Both the position numbers and the translations under genes were made by a program. From NCBI RefSeq assembly GCF_009208735.1, contig NZ_WFLJ01000005.1:186001-250000 (forward strand): 64,000 bases of DNA. Direction: 5' to 3'. This document shows, one piece after another, positions 9,948-18,187 of this stretch. Numbering within the stretch: position 1 is the stretch's first letter; each line of letters begins with the position of its first letter. The notes under the pieces are model-generated. The model did no database searches. It was not told where the DNA came from and saw only the letters and a program-made list of their open reading frames with translations. This DNA comes from Janthinobacterium rivuli. Lineage in GTDB: Bacteria; Pseudomonadota; Gammaproteobacteria; Burkholderiales; Burkholderiaceae_D.

Positions 9948-10499
9948 ATGGCTGGCGAAATCATAAGGAAGGGAGATCCAACGAGCCACCATGGCATTGT
10001 TTTAGAGGGGTCGTTGATGGACATTTGCATGGGCCAGCCCATTGCATTCATCGGCCACAAGGTCCACTGCCCGAAGTGCAAAGGCGACTTTCCAATAGTC
10101 GAGGGCGTAATGACAACAACTTTCTACGGCAAGGGTGTCGCCGTCGCTGGCATGAAGACCAGTTGCGGCGCGATACTCATCGCGACGCAGTTCACCGACA
10201 CTGTCGAGTGGAGCGTGGGCGCATCGGGATCGTCGAGTGCGACTACTGCTGCCAAAGCAGCAGCTGCAGCCGTGATGAACGTCAAGGTGTCGAAGCCAGG
10301 ACCCGATGCAAAGCCGTTCGACGAGCAGTTCGTGCTGTTCAACGAAGAGGAGAGCGTCCTGGCCGAAATGCCCTATACCGTAAAGCTGCCTTCGGGCGAG
10401 CTCGTCCGGGGCATCACCGACATCGAAGGACGCACGGAGCGCTATGTCACCGACGTGGCTCAACCGATCGAAATATACTTGGGACACCACATAGCATGA
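9948..10499 (+). CDS. PAAR-domain protein (type VI secretion spike tip / cargo carrier)
   Basis: A 183-residue protein. Residues 1-90 form a PAAR domain: KGDPTSHHG at the start, IAFIGHKVHCPKC, a FYGKGVAVAGMKTSCGA segment and the alternating Gly/His/Cys pattern expected of the metal-binding cone. An Ala/Ser-rich linker (about 90-110) leads to a C-terminal module with PYTVKLPSGELVRGITDIEG, seen in other PAAR-tip proteins. The known role is to cap VgrG and carry effectors on the type VI secretion system. TGGAG precedes the ATG. The stop overlaps the next start (ATGA, 10496-10499), so the toxin gene is translationally coupled. No other T6SS gene lies in the window. Confidence 0.87.
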   Translation: MAGEIIRKGDPTSHHGIVLEGSLMDICMGQPIAFIGHKVHCPKCKGDFPIVEGVMTTTFYGKGVAVAGMKTSCGAILIATQFTDTVEWSVGASGSSSATTAAKAAAAAVMNVKVSKPGPDAKPFDEQFVLFNEEESVLAEMPYTVKLPSGELVRGITDIEGRTERYVTDVAQPIEIYLGHHIA

Positions 10500-11293
10500 G
10501 CGGACCTCTCGCGACAGCGACCACCAACACAAGGTTAGGCAGCATGCATCGGGTGACGGCTGCCACCCGATATACCAAGTCCTACGACACCACGGGCTGG
10601 CTCAAAGTCCAGCTCGAAGCCGACGCGGTGACGGGAAAAAGGACGGACTTCGCATTCATTTGCGAGTTCGTCAAAGTGATCATGGCTGGCGAGAAGGGCG
10701 ACCGCGCATTCTTCGTTATCAAGGAAGGGGAACACAAGGGCCGGACCGCGAGCATGAAGAAGGAAAACGCTGCGAAGTGCTTAGTCGATGTAAAGCGTGG
10801 TTCTGGAGCAAAGCTGGTCGCGACAATGGGAACCTACAAAGAACTCGCATCAAAGCCTCGCCGCGGCCAGATCCACAACCAGCTTGTGTCCACTTTAGAG
10901 TTCGACGGGCATAGCGCGATGATTACTTTGGACTCCGACATCCCCTATGTCGAGACCAATCGGGTCAGCCCGTTCTTCAATCAGCAGCGCCATTCCAAGC
11001 CTCTGCCGCGCGGGATCTACCGGATTATGGCACCGCAGTCCGCTAAGGCCGACAAATACACCGCCTTCTACGTTACCGCCCCCGGCGGCAACCCTGATTT
11101 GAAATACCATACCGTCTGGTTCCCTATCGAATACGCTCCGAACCACAACAGCAATTTCGTCCATGTAGGTAACGTGTCGGAGGGATGCGTGACGATGTAT
11201 GATCTGACCCAATGGAACGCGCTCTACCATTATCTGATTTCAAACCGCAGCGACTCGGAGGGAATATATGTCGGCACAGTCACCATCAAATAG
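10496..11293 (+). CDS. Putative T6SS effector, Tlde1-like (L,D-transpeptidase fold, DUF2778-type)
   Basis: A 265-residue protein coupled to the PAAR gene by an ATGA overlap. The C-terminal half carries the hallmarks of Tlde1-type toxins: LEFDGHSAMITL, then PLPRGIYRI (171-177), then FVHVGNVSEGCVTM with candidate catalytic His223, Ser228 and Cys231. Known Tlde1 proteins act in the target periplasm as L,D-carboxypeptidases and exchange D-amino acids on peptidoglycan stem peptides. Residues 1-110 match no domain I know and may dock to the carrier. There is no signal peptide, as expected for a T6SS cargo. The His-Cys spacing is shorter than in classical YkuD enzymes. The 3' end overlaps the immunity gene by 26 bp. 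Confidence 0.75.
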   Translation: MSGPLATATTNTRLGSMHRVTAATRYTKSYDTTGWLKVQLEADAVTGKRTDFAFICEFVKVIMAGEKGDRAFFVIKEGEHKGRTASMKKENAAKCLVDVKRGSGAKLVATMGTYKELASKPRRGQIHNQLVSTLEFDGHSAMITLDSDIPYVETNRVSPFFNQQRHSKPLPRGIYRIMAPQSAKADKYTAFYVTAPGGNPDLKYHTVWFPIEYAPNHNSNFVHVGNVSEGCVTMYDLTQWNALYHYLISNRSDSEGIYVGTVTIK

Positions 11294-11687
11294 AAGTGCC
11301 GCCTTGTGCGTGATCTTGGCCTGCGCGATCGCGCCTCGGTGCTTCGCGGACGGCGTTCAACCGATCCAATCAGCCGACCCATTACTGCGTTATCGGACAA
11401 TCGGCGGCATGCAGGGGATGTATGAAGTCAGGGAAGAGGCCCGCAAATTTCTCAAGCGGCAAACGCCTCCTGCCCGTGGGGAATGGATGGCTTTGATGCC
11501 GGACGTGCGGACATTCGTCCCCACCTGCGCCGTCGCCTTTAAGACTCGTTGGGCCGTTGCGTCTGACAACGAGGACGGTAAGCCCGGCGTAATAGTGATT
11601 TGTCCGAAATCGATGGACAAGACATATAAGAAATGGGACGCTTTTGTCGGCGTCGTCTCTTCACCAAAAAACAACGCGCAGAAGTAA
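11268..11687 (+). CDS. Putative periplasmic immunity protein for the Tlde1-like toxin
   Basis: A 139-residue protein. A signal peptide is visible (AALCVILACAIAPRCFA, then DGVQP), and the mature part is small with two cysteines (PTCAV and VICPK) that could pair. A strong GGAGGGA site lies 4 bp before the ATG, inside the toxin gene. I recognise no family. The immunity call rests on position (directly after and overlapping a periplasm-acting toxin), size and predicted periplasmic location, the features expected of Tldi-type immunity proteins. Base composition is like the toxin and unlike the flanking chromosome. Confidence 0.65.
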   Translation: MSAQSPSNRSAALCVILACAIAPRCFADGVQPIQSADPLLRYRTIGGMQGMYEVREEARKFLKRQTPPARGEWMALMPDVRTFVPTCAVAFKTRWAVASDNEDGKPGVIVICPKSMDKTYKKWDAFVGVVSSPKNNAQK

Positions 11688-11902
11688 TACGTTTCCGTTT
11701 TGAAAAATCATAAAGTTGTGGCCTGCAGCGATTGTTAAATTCACTCACGCTTCTAGCAGGACTCTAAATTTGCACAGAGTTCCGGTATCGAGCATCGCAT
11801 CCTGCGACTGGTGTAGAAATAAGGCAACGCGCTTAACCCCGGTGGTGGCATGACTACAGACGCTAGAAAATCACCGTGAAGGCAGCGGCGCGAACGCTGG
11901 CA

Positions 11903-11926
11903 GTCTGCTTTGGGGCGAAAGCAGAC
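11903..11926. repeat. Complete palindromic repeat: 9-bp perfect stem, 6-base loop
   Basis: GTCTGCTTT (11903-11911), loop GGGGCG, AAAGCAGAC (11918-11926). The right arm shares its core with 8561-8580 and 9746-9765, indicating a short dispersed repeat family in this island. Confidence 0.65.
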
Positions 11927-11997
11927 CTTCCTCAACCGCAAACTGCCGACAACAGCAAGACCACGCCCGTGCCTCGAGCAAAGGCTCCCCGGGCCCA

Positions 11998-12097
11998 GCG
12001 GGCCTGAAAAATAGCCAGGGTAAGGCGCGCGGGCGAAGGCAGTACGCATGTACGGCGAGCCCAAGCAACGCAGCCATGGACATTTTCTCAGGCCCGC
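11998..12097. repeat. Imperfect long inverted repeat downstream of the SRPBCC gene
   Basis: A left arm at 11998-12017 (reverse complement TGGCTATTTTTCAGGCCCGC) pairs with the right arm TGGACATTTTCTCAGG at 12077-12092, extending to 12097. The roughly 60-bp centre contains GTACGCATGTAC. The centre resembles the element at 56225-56281 (CTC(A/G)CCGTAC followed by GTAC). Confidence 0.5.
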
Positions 12098-12122
12098 GAC
12101 TCCGGCCCGCTGTTTTTAAACA

Positions 12123-12653
12123 TTACTGAACACGCGCCAGGTACTGTGCCAGCTGGCCGAAGGTAGCCTTGAACCCCTGCTTCATCGACTCAAACCCTTG
12201 CTTGAAAGTCTCATGCTGCTCATCCGTCGCCTTGTGCGGTGTCGAACGCAAGGTCATCGTCGTCTTGCCATTTTCCTCCGTCAAGGTCATGACGTTGAAC
12301 GATTCCAGCGGCCAAGTGGCGCTGACCGGATGCTGCACCGCATTGCCCTGCTTGTCGGCAAACGACAGGATGGACACGATGCGTTCCGGTGCTTCAATGG
12401 ACTGGTAGGTGAACTTGCCCCACATCTCATAGCCATTGTCGGCGCGCATGCCGTAATGGAAAACACCGCCCGGCTGCAAATCCAGCGCCAGCACGCTCAA
12501 TTCGAAGCCGACAGGCCCCCACCATTGCGCCAGGCGTTCCGGCTCCACCCACGACTGGAACACCAGTTCGCGCGGCGCGTCAAACGTTTGCGTGATGACA
12601 AAGTCGCTGCTGTCGCGGTGCTGGCCGTCCTGCTTCTGTTCTGCGGTGCTCAT
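12123..12653 (-). CDS. SRPBCC / AHSA1-type domain protein
   Basis: A 176-residue single-domain protein of the START/Bet v1-like fold. It shows the AHSA1-family pattern: FVITQTFDAPRELVFQSWVEPERLAQWWGP near the N-terminus is cut here to its key parts, TFDAPRELVFQSW and LAQWWGP; a central GGVFHYGMR; and a C-terminal helix with FKQGFESMKQGF. Family members bind hydrophobic ligands or act as Hsp90-ATPase-activator-like proteins; the bacterial role is mostly unknown. I chose the ATG at 12653 because GGGAGAG precedes it. It lies 81 bp downstream of the EF-G gene on the same strand. Confidence 0.8.
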   Translation of the reverse strand: MSTAEQKQDGQHRDSSDFVITQTFDAPRELVFQSWVEPERLAQWWGPVGFELSVLALDLQPGGVFHYGMRADNGYEMWGKFTYQSIEAPERIVSILSFADKQGNAVQHPVSATWPLESFNVMTLTEENGKTTMTLRSTPHKATDEQHETFKQGFESMKQGFKATFGQLAQYLARVQ

Positions 12654-12734
12654 GCTCTCTCCCTGTGTTGGTGAACTGGCCCTTAATGTACCAGCGGCAC
12701 CGATAAACGGGAAGGCCCGCACGCCCGACGGCCG

Positions 12735-14840
12735 CTACCGCGTCTTGCCTGCCGCCACCTGGTCGAGGATATGCTTGGGCACGGCCGCATAGTGCTTGAA
12801 CTCCATCGTGTACGTGGCGCGGCCCTGGGTCAGCGAACGCAAGGTTGTCGAGTAACCGAACATCTCGGCCAGCGGCACCAGGGCCTTGACGATGCGGCCC
12901 GCGCCGCCGGGGATGTCGTCGACGCCCTGCACCATGCCGCGGCGGGCCGTCAGATCGCCCATGACGTTGCCCATGAACTCTTCCGGCGTTTCCGCCTCCA
13001 CCTGCATCATCGGTTCCAGCAGCACGGCATGGGCCTTGCGCATGCCCTCCTTGAAGGCGATGGAGCCGGCCATGCGAAACGCGTTTTCGTTCGAATCGAC
13101 GTCGTGGTAGGAGCCGAAGGTCAGCGTTGCTCTGACGTCGACGACCGGATAGCCGGCCAGCACGCCCGACTTCAAGGTTTCCGCGATGCCCTTGTCGACG
13201 GCGGGAATGAATTCGCGCGGCACCACGCCGCCCTTGATGGCGTCGACGAACTGGTAACCGGTGCCTGGCGGCAAGGGTTCCAGCTTGAGCACCACGTGGC
13301 CGTACTGGCCCCGTCCGCCCGACTGCTTGACGAACTTGCCTTCGACGTCATCCACCGTGCGCGTGATGGTTTCGCGGTAGGCCACCTGCGGCTTGCCGAC
13401 ATTGGCTTCCACGCCGAATTCGCGCCGCATGCGGTCGACCAGAATTTCCAGGTGCAATTCCCCCATGCCCGACATGATGGTCTGGCCCGATTCTTCATCC
13501 GTATGCACCTTGAACGACGGGTCTTCCTGCGCCAGGCGGTTCAGGGCTATGCCCATCTTTTCCTGGTCCTGCTTGGTCTTCGGTTCCACGGCCTGGGAAA
13601 TCACGGGTTCCGGGAAGATCATCTTTTCCAGCACGATGACGTGGTCGATGGCGCACAGGGTGTCGCCCGTCGTCACGGCTTTCAGGCCCACGGCGGCGGC
13701 GATGTCGCCCGCATACACTTCCTTGATTTCCTTGCGCTCATTCGCATGCATCTGCAGGATGCGCCCCAGCCGCTCGCGCGCGCTCTTGGTGGGGTTGTAG
13801 ACCATGTCGCCCGAGTTCACGACACCGGAATACACGCGGAAGAAGGTCAGCTGCCCCACGAACGGGTCCGTCATGATCTTGAAGGCGAGCGCGGCAAAGT
13901 GCTCTTCATCGGTCGGGTGACGCTCCACCTCGTTGTCGTGCTCGTCGTGTCCCATGATGGGCGGCACTTCCATCGGTGACGGCAGGTATTCGATGACGGC
14001 GTCCAGCATGGCCTGCACGCCCTTGTTCTTGAAGGCGCTGCCGCACAGCATGGGCACGATTTCATTGCGGATGGTGCGCGCGCGCAAGGCCTGTTTCAGC
14101 TCCGCTTCCGTGAACGTGTCGCCATTCAGGTAGCGTTCAGTCAACTCCAAGCTGGCCTCGGCCGCCTGTTCGACCAGGTGTTCGTGCCACTCCTGCGCCT
14201 GGGCCAGCAAGCTGGCGGGAATCTCGCCATAGCTGAACTGCACGCCCTGGCTGGCATCGTCCCAGGTGATGGCGCGCATTTTCAGCAGGTCGATCACGCC
14301 CGTGAAATGCTCTTCGGCGCCGATCGGCAGCTGGATGGGCACGGCCACGCCTTTCAGACGGTGGGCGATCTGCTGGCGCACGCGCAGGAAGTCCGCCCCC
14401 ACGCGGTCCATCTTGTTGATGAAGGCGATGCGCGGCACATGGTATTTGTTCGCTTGCCGCCAGACGGTCTCGGATTGCGGCTGCACGCCGCCAACGGCGT
14501 CGTAGACCATCACGGCGCCGTCCAGCACGCGCATCGAACGCTCGACCTCGATCGTGAAATCCACGTGGCCGGGCGTGTCGATGATGTTGATGCGGTGTTC
14601 GGCGAAGTTGCCCGCCATGCCTTTCCAGAAGGCCGTGGTGGCGGCCGAGGTGATGGTGATGCCTCGTTCCTGCTCCTGCTCCATCCAGTCCATGGTGGCG
14701 GCGCCGTTGTGCACTTCGCCGATCTTGTGATTGACCCCCGTATAAAACAGGATGCGCTCGGTGGTGGTGGTCTTGCCGGCGTCGATATGGGCGCTGATGC
14801 CAATGTTGCGGTAGCGCTCGATAGGTGTTTTGCGGGTCAT
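12735..14840 (-). CDS. fusA: Elongation factor G (copy outside the str operon)
   Basis: A 701-residue translational GTPase. The G1 motif [13 protein letters not shown], switch region [11 protein letters not shown]3 DTPGH and G4 NKMD are intact, followed by domains II-V to a normal C-terminus. EF-G moves tRNAs and mRNA during translocation and helps recycle ribosomes. The start [12 protein letters not shown] is preceded by GGAG; a second ATG four codons upstream is possible. There is no rpsL, rpsG or tuf beside it, so this is likely a second EF-G gene, a common situation in Burkholderiales. Whether it has a special role cannot be told from sequence alone. Confidence 0.93.
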   Translation of the reverse strand: MTRKTPIERYRNIGISAHIDAGKTTTTERILFYTGVNHKIGEVHNGAATMDWMEQEQERGITITSAATTAFWKGMAGNFAEHRINIIDTPGHVDFTIEVERSMRVLDGAVMVYDAVGGVQPQSETVWRQANKYHVPRIAFINKMDRVGADFLRVRQQIAHRLKGVAVPIQLPIGAEEHFTGVIDLLKMRAITWDDASQGVQFSYGEIPASLLAQAQEWHEHLVEQAAEASLELTERYLNGDTFTEAELKQALRARTIRNEIVPMLCGSAFKNKGVQAMLDAVIEYLPSPMEVPPIMGHDEHDNEVERHPTDEEHFAALAFKIMTDPFVGQLTFFRVYSGVVNSGDMVYNPTKSARERLGRILQMHANERKEIKEVYAGDIAAAVGLKAVTTGDTLCAIDHVIVLEKMIFPEPVISQAVEPKTKQDQEKMGIALNRLAQEDPSFKVHTDEESGQTIMSGMGELHLEILVDRMRREFGVEANVGKPQVAYRETITRTVDDVEGKFVKQSGGRGQYGHVVLKLEPLPPGTGYQFVDAIKGGVVPREFIPAVDKGIAETLKSGVLAGYPVVDVRATLTFGSYHDVDSNENAFRMAGSIAFKEGMRKAHAVLLEPMMQVEAETPEEFMGNVMGDLTARRGMVQGVDDIPGGAGRIVKALVPLAEMFGYSTTLRSLTQGRATYTMEFKHYAAVPKHILDQVAAGKTR

Positions 14841-15125
14841 CACAATCTCCATGGCTAGCCCCGGCACGACTCGGTTCGCGCCGGTTTTCCAGTGTAGCAG
14901 ACATCGATTTGGACGGCACGGGGGGCTGATTTTTACCATGCGTACAACACTGTTACCCCTGCGCACGTCTGGCGGACGGGGCAATCGAGGGATTCCGCTA
15001 TACTTTCAAAGCTATTAATCCACTAAAGATTAATCAGGATCAATACGCACGATGATTTATCGTGTAAGGCGACGCCGCCGGCATGCAGCCCAGGTGCGCA
15101 CCGAACGACATGCCCCACTCAGCCT

Positions 15126-16244
15126 ATGACTATCCGACTAAGAAAAATAATCCTTTCCTCCCTGCTGGCGTCGCCAGCGCTGGCCATGGCCGGCGAACTT
15201 GAACAGCAAATGCAGCGTTGCGCCGTGCTCGGCGACGCCAGTGCCCGTCTGGGCTGCTTCGACACCCTGGCCAAGGCGGCGGAAAAGGCCACCATCGCGG
15301 CCGGCGGCGATCCCGCCACGGCGGCCGTCACCCTGGCGGCTGCCGCCGAGGTCGCTCCCCTCACGTTTGTCAGCCCGCCAGGCGTGGCCACGCCGGAGGC
15401 CGTCAACGCCGCCATTCCCGCCATCGCGCAGGCTGGCGCGGCGCCGCCGGAAGCACCGATTTCGCGCACGCAGCAATCGTGGGAACTCAACGATGCATCG
15501 AAACGGGGCCTGTTCAACTTCCGTCCGCACCGCGACACCTATCTGTTGCTGGCCAATTACAGCGACGCCTCGAATGACGAACCGTTCCAGGATTTCACGC
15601 CGGCCGGCATCAAGAGCCAGCACGTGGAATTGACGTTCCAGCTGAGCTTCAAGATGAAGCTGCTGGAAGACATCGCCGGAACGCCCATCGACATGTGGTT
15701 CGGCTACACGCAGCAAAGTTTCTGGCAGGCGTATAACCGCAAGGCATCGAGCCCGTTCCGCGAAACGAACTACCAGCCGGAACTGATGCTGATCTTGCCG
15801 ATTAACAAGAATTTCGCGGGCCTGGAGTTCAATTACCTGAACCTCGGCTTCGTGCACCAGTCGAACGGCCAGACGTCGACCCTGTCGCGCAGCTGGAACC
15901 GAGTGTATGCCGAGCTGGGCGTGGAAAAAGACAACCTGGCCATCACGGGCCGCGTCTGGCACCGCATCGACAATAGCGCGGTCGACAATGACAATATCGA
16001 CATCACCGATTACATGGGACATGGCGACTTGCGCGTGAGCTACCGCAACAAGGGGCACGAGTATGCCGTGACGGCGCGCCGCAATTTCAGCAAGAAGCAT
16101 GGCTCCATGCAGGCAAGCTGGGCTTTCCCCTTGAAGGCCAACCTGAAAGGCTATCTGCAACTGTTCTCCGGCTATGGCCAGAGCTTGATCGATTACAACT
16201 ATTCGCAGAAATCGATCGGCGCCGGTTTCATGGTCGACCTGTAA
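15126..16244 (+). CDS. pldA: Outer-membrane phospholipase A (OMPLA)
   Basis: A 372-residue precursor with a signal peptide (ILSSLLASPALAMA). An N-terminal extension of about 100 Ala-rich residues precedes the 12-strand barrel. Family landmarks are present: FGYTQQSFWQ, SSPFRETNYQPE and the active-site segment GFVHQSNGQ with the His and Ser of the catalytic HxSNG motif. A downstream SRSWNRVY matches the calcium-binding side of OMPLA. The enzyme hydrolyses phospholipids misplaced in the outer leaflet. The gene stands alone and is followed by a good terminator at 16267. Confidence 0.92.
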   Translation: MTIRLRKIILSSLLASPALAMAGELEQQMQRCAVLGDASARLGCFDTLAKAAEKATIAAGGDPATAAVTLAAAAEVAPLTFVSPPGVATPEAVNAAIPAIAQAGAAPPEAPISRTQQSWELNDASKRGLFNFRPHRDTYLLLANYSDASNDEPFQDFTPAGIKSQHVELTFQLSFKMKLLEDIAGTPIDMWFGYTQQSFWQAYNRKASSPFRETNYQPELMLILPINKNFAGLEFNYLNLGFVHQSNGQTSTLSRSWNRVYAELGVEKDNLAITGRVWHRIDNSAVDNDNIDITDYMGHGDLRVSYRNKGHEYAVTARRNFSKKHGSMQASWAFPLKANLKGYLQLFSGYGQSLIDYNYSQKSIGAGFMVDL

Positions 16245-16266
16245 GCGGCACGGCAGCAGAAACGAC

Positions 16267-16291
16267 AATGGCGCCGAGGGCGCCATTTTTT
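16267..16291 (+). terminator. Intrinsic terminator of pldA
   Basis: AATGGCGCC (16267-16275), loop GAG, GGCGCCATT (16279-16287), with six T residues ending at 16291. It begins 22 bp after the pldA stop. Confidence 0.85.
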
Positions 16292-16307
16292 ATGGGAAAT
16301 ATCGGCT

Positions 16308-16505
16308 TCAGCGCCGGCCGCCGCCCAGCACGCGGGCCGGCAGCATGACGATGGCCCGCAGCAATTCAAATACGCCTTCCACGCCGATGCCGATCAAGCG
16401 GAATGGCAGCAACAGCAGCCAGGCCAGCGGATACAGCACGAGGGCCAGCAGGGCCAGCGGCCAGCACACCAGCAAGAGCAGCAACCACAGCACGAATCCC
16501 AGCAT
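16308..16505 (-). CDS. Small hydrophobic membrane protein, 65 residues
   Basis: Mostly Leu/Val/Ala/Trp, with one long or two short transmembrane segments (residues about 3-37) and a basic C-terminus ending GGGRR. AGGGGGAC precedes the ATG. I recognise no family. It lies back-to-tail with pldA, separated by the terminator. Confidence 0.6.
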   Translation of the reverse strand: MLGFVLWLLLLLVCWPLALLALVLYPLAWLLLLPFRLIGIGVEGVFELLRAIVMLPARVLGGGRR

Positions 16506-16657
16506 CGCGTCCCCCTAGAATGAAATGTGCGGAGCAAGCCACGCTTGCCCCGCTACCGTGAGAGCACTATATAAAAGCGCCGCGACGGCGGCAACGGCGA
16601 TGCGATGAACTGCGTGCTGCGGAGATGAACGGTGCAAAAACGGGAATGAACGGAGAC

Positions 16658-16906
16658 TTACTGGCCGACGCAGATCACTTTCGTGATGTATTCATGCGCG
16701 TTCGGCTTCTTGTTGGTGGCCCATTTGATGGCCTGGTTGGCATCTTCGATGGTCATGACGGTGGCCTTGTCCTTGGACTTGATGAAGGACACGCCTTCAA
16801 ACACGCCTTCCTTGCTGCGCATTACCTTGGCAAACACGGGCGGCCTGGTCTCGCCATCGCTGATTTTGTTCTGTTGCACGAGGTAACGCTGATCGATCTG
16901 TTCCAT
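16658..16906 (-). CDS. Small protein of unknown function, 82 residues
   Basis: A soluble, charged protein beginning MEQIDQRYLVQQNK and ending YITKVICVGQ. No signal peptide or known motif. The ribosome-binding site is weak. It follows the PRMT-like gene on the same strand, separated by a hairpin at 16958-16987, so it may have its own promoter. Composition is normal for the chromosome. Confidence 0.5.
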   Translation of the reverse strand: MEQIDQRYLVQQNKISDGETRPPVFAKVMRSKEGVFEGVSFIKSKDKATVMTIEDANQAIKWATNKKPNAHEYITKVICVGQ

Positions 16907-16957
16907 GATAGTAAAGCTGTCCAGTGGGTAAAAGACGAAATATACCCTGAATGGACA

Positions 16958-16987
16958 AACGCCGCAGGATGAAATCGCTGCGGCGTT
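16958..16987 (-). terminator. Hairpin between the PRMT-like gene and the small gene
   Basis: AACGCCGCAG (16958-16967) pairs with CTGCGGCGTT (16978-16987), a 10-bp stem with a 10-base loop. There is no long T-tract on either side, so it may terminate weakly or only stabilise RNA. Confidence 0.45.
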
Positions 16988-17006
16988 GCCTTTACATTAA
17001 TGATGC

Positions 17007-17930
17007 TTACGCATACACGGCGCTCTGCGTCACCGGCTGCAAGTTGACGTCGTAGATCACCTGCGCGCGGATCGACGCTTCCAGCGAGGGAATCGAGCCG
17101 CCGGCGCGGTACTGGAAGCTCACTTGCAGCACATCGCCCGCCTTCACGGCCACCGGCGTGGCCAACGGCAAGCACATGTAGTGGTTCAGCCAGTCGATGG
17201 TGGTCGAGCGCTCGGGCACCACGGCCAGGATGTTCTTGGTGACGAAACGCAAGGCGTTCAGCGTGCCGCTGCGCTCGACGACAAACTTGCCGTCGAAGCC
17301 GAACACGCTGTCCGTCGGCTGGCTGAAGTCGATGATGCTGTAGACGGAAGGCGGCGCCAGTTCCTGCACGCCAGGATGGATGGCCGTGGTTTCCTGGAAT
17401 TGCACGATCGGTGCATAAAACCCCTCGAAATCGTATTCCTGCTGCATCGGCTGCACGGCCATGATGACGGCCTCGGGCAGGAAGATGGGCAGCGGGCCGC
17501 CGAAACGCGCCAGGTAGCGGCGCTTGAACGATTCGATCACCTCCACCTGCTTTTCGCGCAGCATGCCCACATGGATCATTTCGCAAATGACCACATCGAC
17601 GGGCTCTGGCGGCAGGTATTCGAAGGCATCCGCGTGGACGACCTCGACTTTTTCACCGTTGGGATTGAGCGCCAGCATCTTGCGCGCTTCCTTGACCATG
17701 TCCGGATTGAACTCCACGCACCAGACCTTGTCGGCACGCGCGGCCGCAAACCACGACAGCACGCCCGTACCGCCGCCCAGCTCCAGCACCTTCATGCCGG
17801 GTTTTACCGCGTAATCGATCGCCGACTTGAACCCGTGCATGCGGTTCTGGTCCATCAACATATTGTGGTGGTAATGGACGGGGATAAATTGCCCCAGGTA
17901 ACAACTCTCGATTTCTCGTTCATTCAGCAT
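17007..17930 (-). CDS. PRMT-like SAM-dependent methyltransferase
   Basis: A 307-residue protein. The N-terminus has the protein-arginine-methyltransferase signature H-x-x-M-L-x-D-x-x-R (His21 to Arg30). Motif I is LELGGGTGVLSWFAA (49-63), with an acidic residue at CVEFNP (Glu73). The segment CEMIHVGMLRE holds two glutamates nine residues apart (Glu117, Glu126), the spacing of the PRMT double-E loop. The C-terminal half is beta-rich, with IDWLNHYMCLP in the place of the THW loop. Eukaryotic relatives methylate arginine; the bacterial substrate is unknown. The start is the ATG at 17930, preceded by GAGGACAG. Confidence 0.72.
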   Translation of the reverse strand: MLNEREIESCYLGQFIPVHYHHNMLMDQNRMHGFKSAIDYAVKPGMKVLELGGGTGVLSWFAAARADKVWCVEFNPDMVKEARKMLALNPNGEKVEVVHADAFEYLPPEPVDVVICEMIHVGMLREKQVEVIESFKRRYLARFGGPLPIFLPEAVIMAVQPMQQEYDFEGFYAPIVQFQETTAIHPGVQELAPPSVYSIIDFSQPTDSVFGFDGKFVVERSGTLNALRFVTKNILAVVPERSTTIDWLNHYMCLPLATPVAVKAGDVLQVSFQYRAGGSIPSLEASIRAQVIYDVNLQPVTQSAVYA

Positions 17931-18187
17931 GTCTGTCCTCTTGGAGTCTGGCTCCGATGGCCGATCGGTTTTGTCATTCCAGAAAGCAGTGATATCGCAC
18001 GGGCTGCGCGAGGGGCGGCGACAATACAGCCGGCGCCTGACGGTGGTGGGATGGCCCATGCGAGGTATCTCCTGATTAATGCGACACGATCATTATCGTT
18101 AATCGGCAAGGAGAACAAAGGGCTGAGGTGAGAGGCAAATCCATGCCAGTTTCAGCGCTGGCATGGAAAGCATTACTAAAGAGACAC

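Larger units (their letters stand above)
11688..12122. other. 435-bp intergenic region at the right edge of the accessory island
   Basis: Contains no convincing gene. It holds a perfect hairpin repeat (11903-11926) and a larger imperfect inverted repeat (11998-12097) next to the 3' end of the SRPBCC gene. Open frames here are by-products of these repeats. Confidence 0.6.

Noticed and set aside
10496..10499. Possible frameshift joining PAAR and toxin into one protein
   Set aside because: The ATGA overlap is normal translational coupling, and each protein has its own start and full domain.
11753..12083. Short frames at the right edge of the island
   Set aside because: They translate the repeat core (an RPKAD-like string) and an inverted repeat, not a conserved protein.
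8369..12122. Prophage or insertion-sequence remnant
   Set aside because: No integrase, transposase, terminal repeats or phage structural genes are visible.
12735..14840. Main str-operon fusA
   Set aside because: No rpsL, rpsG or tuf genes are adjacent.
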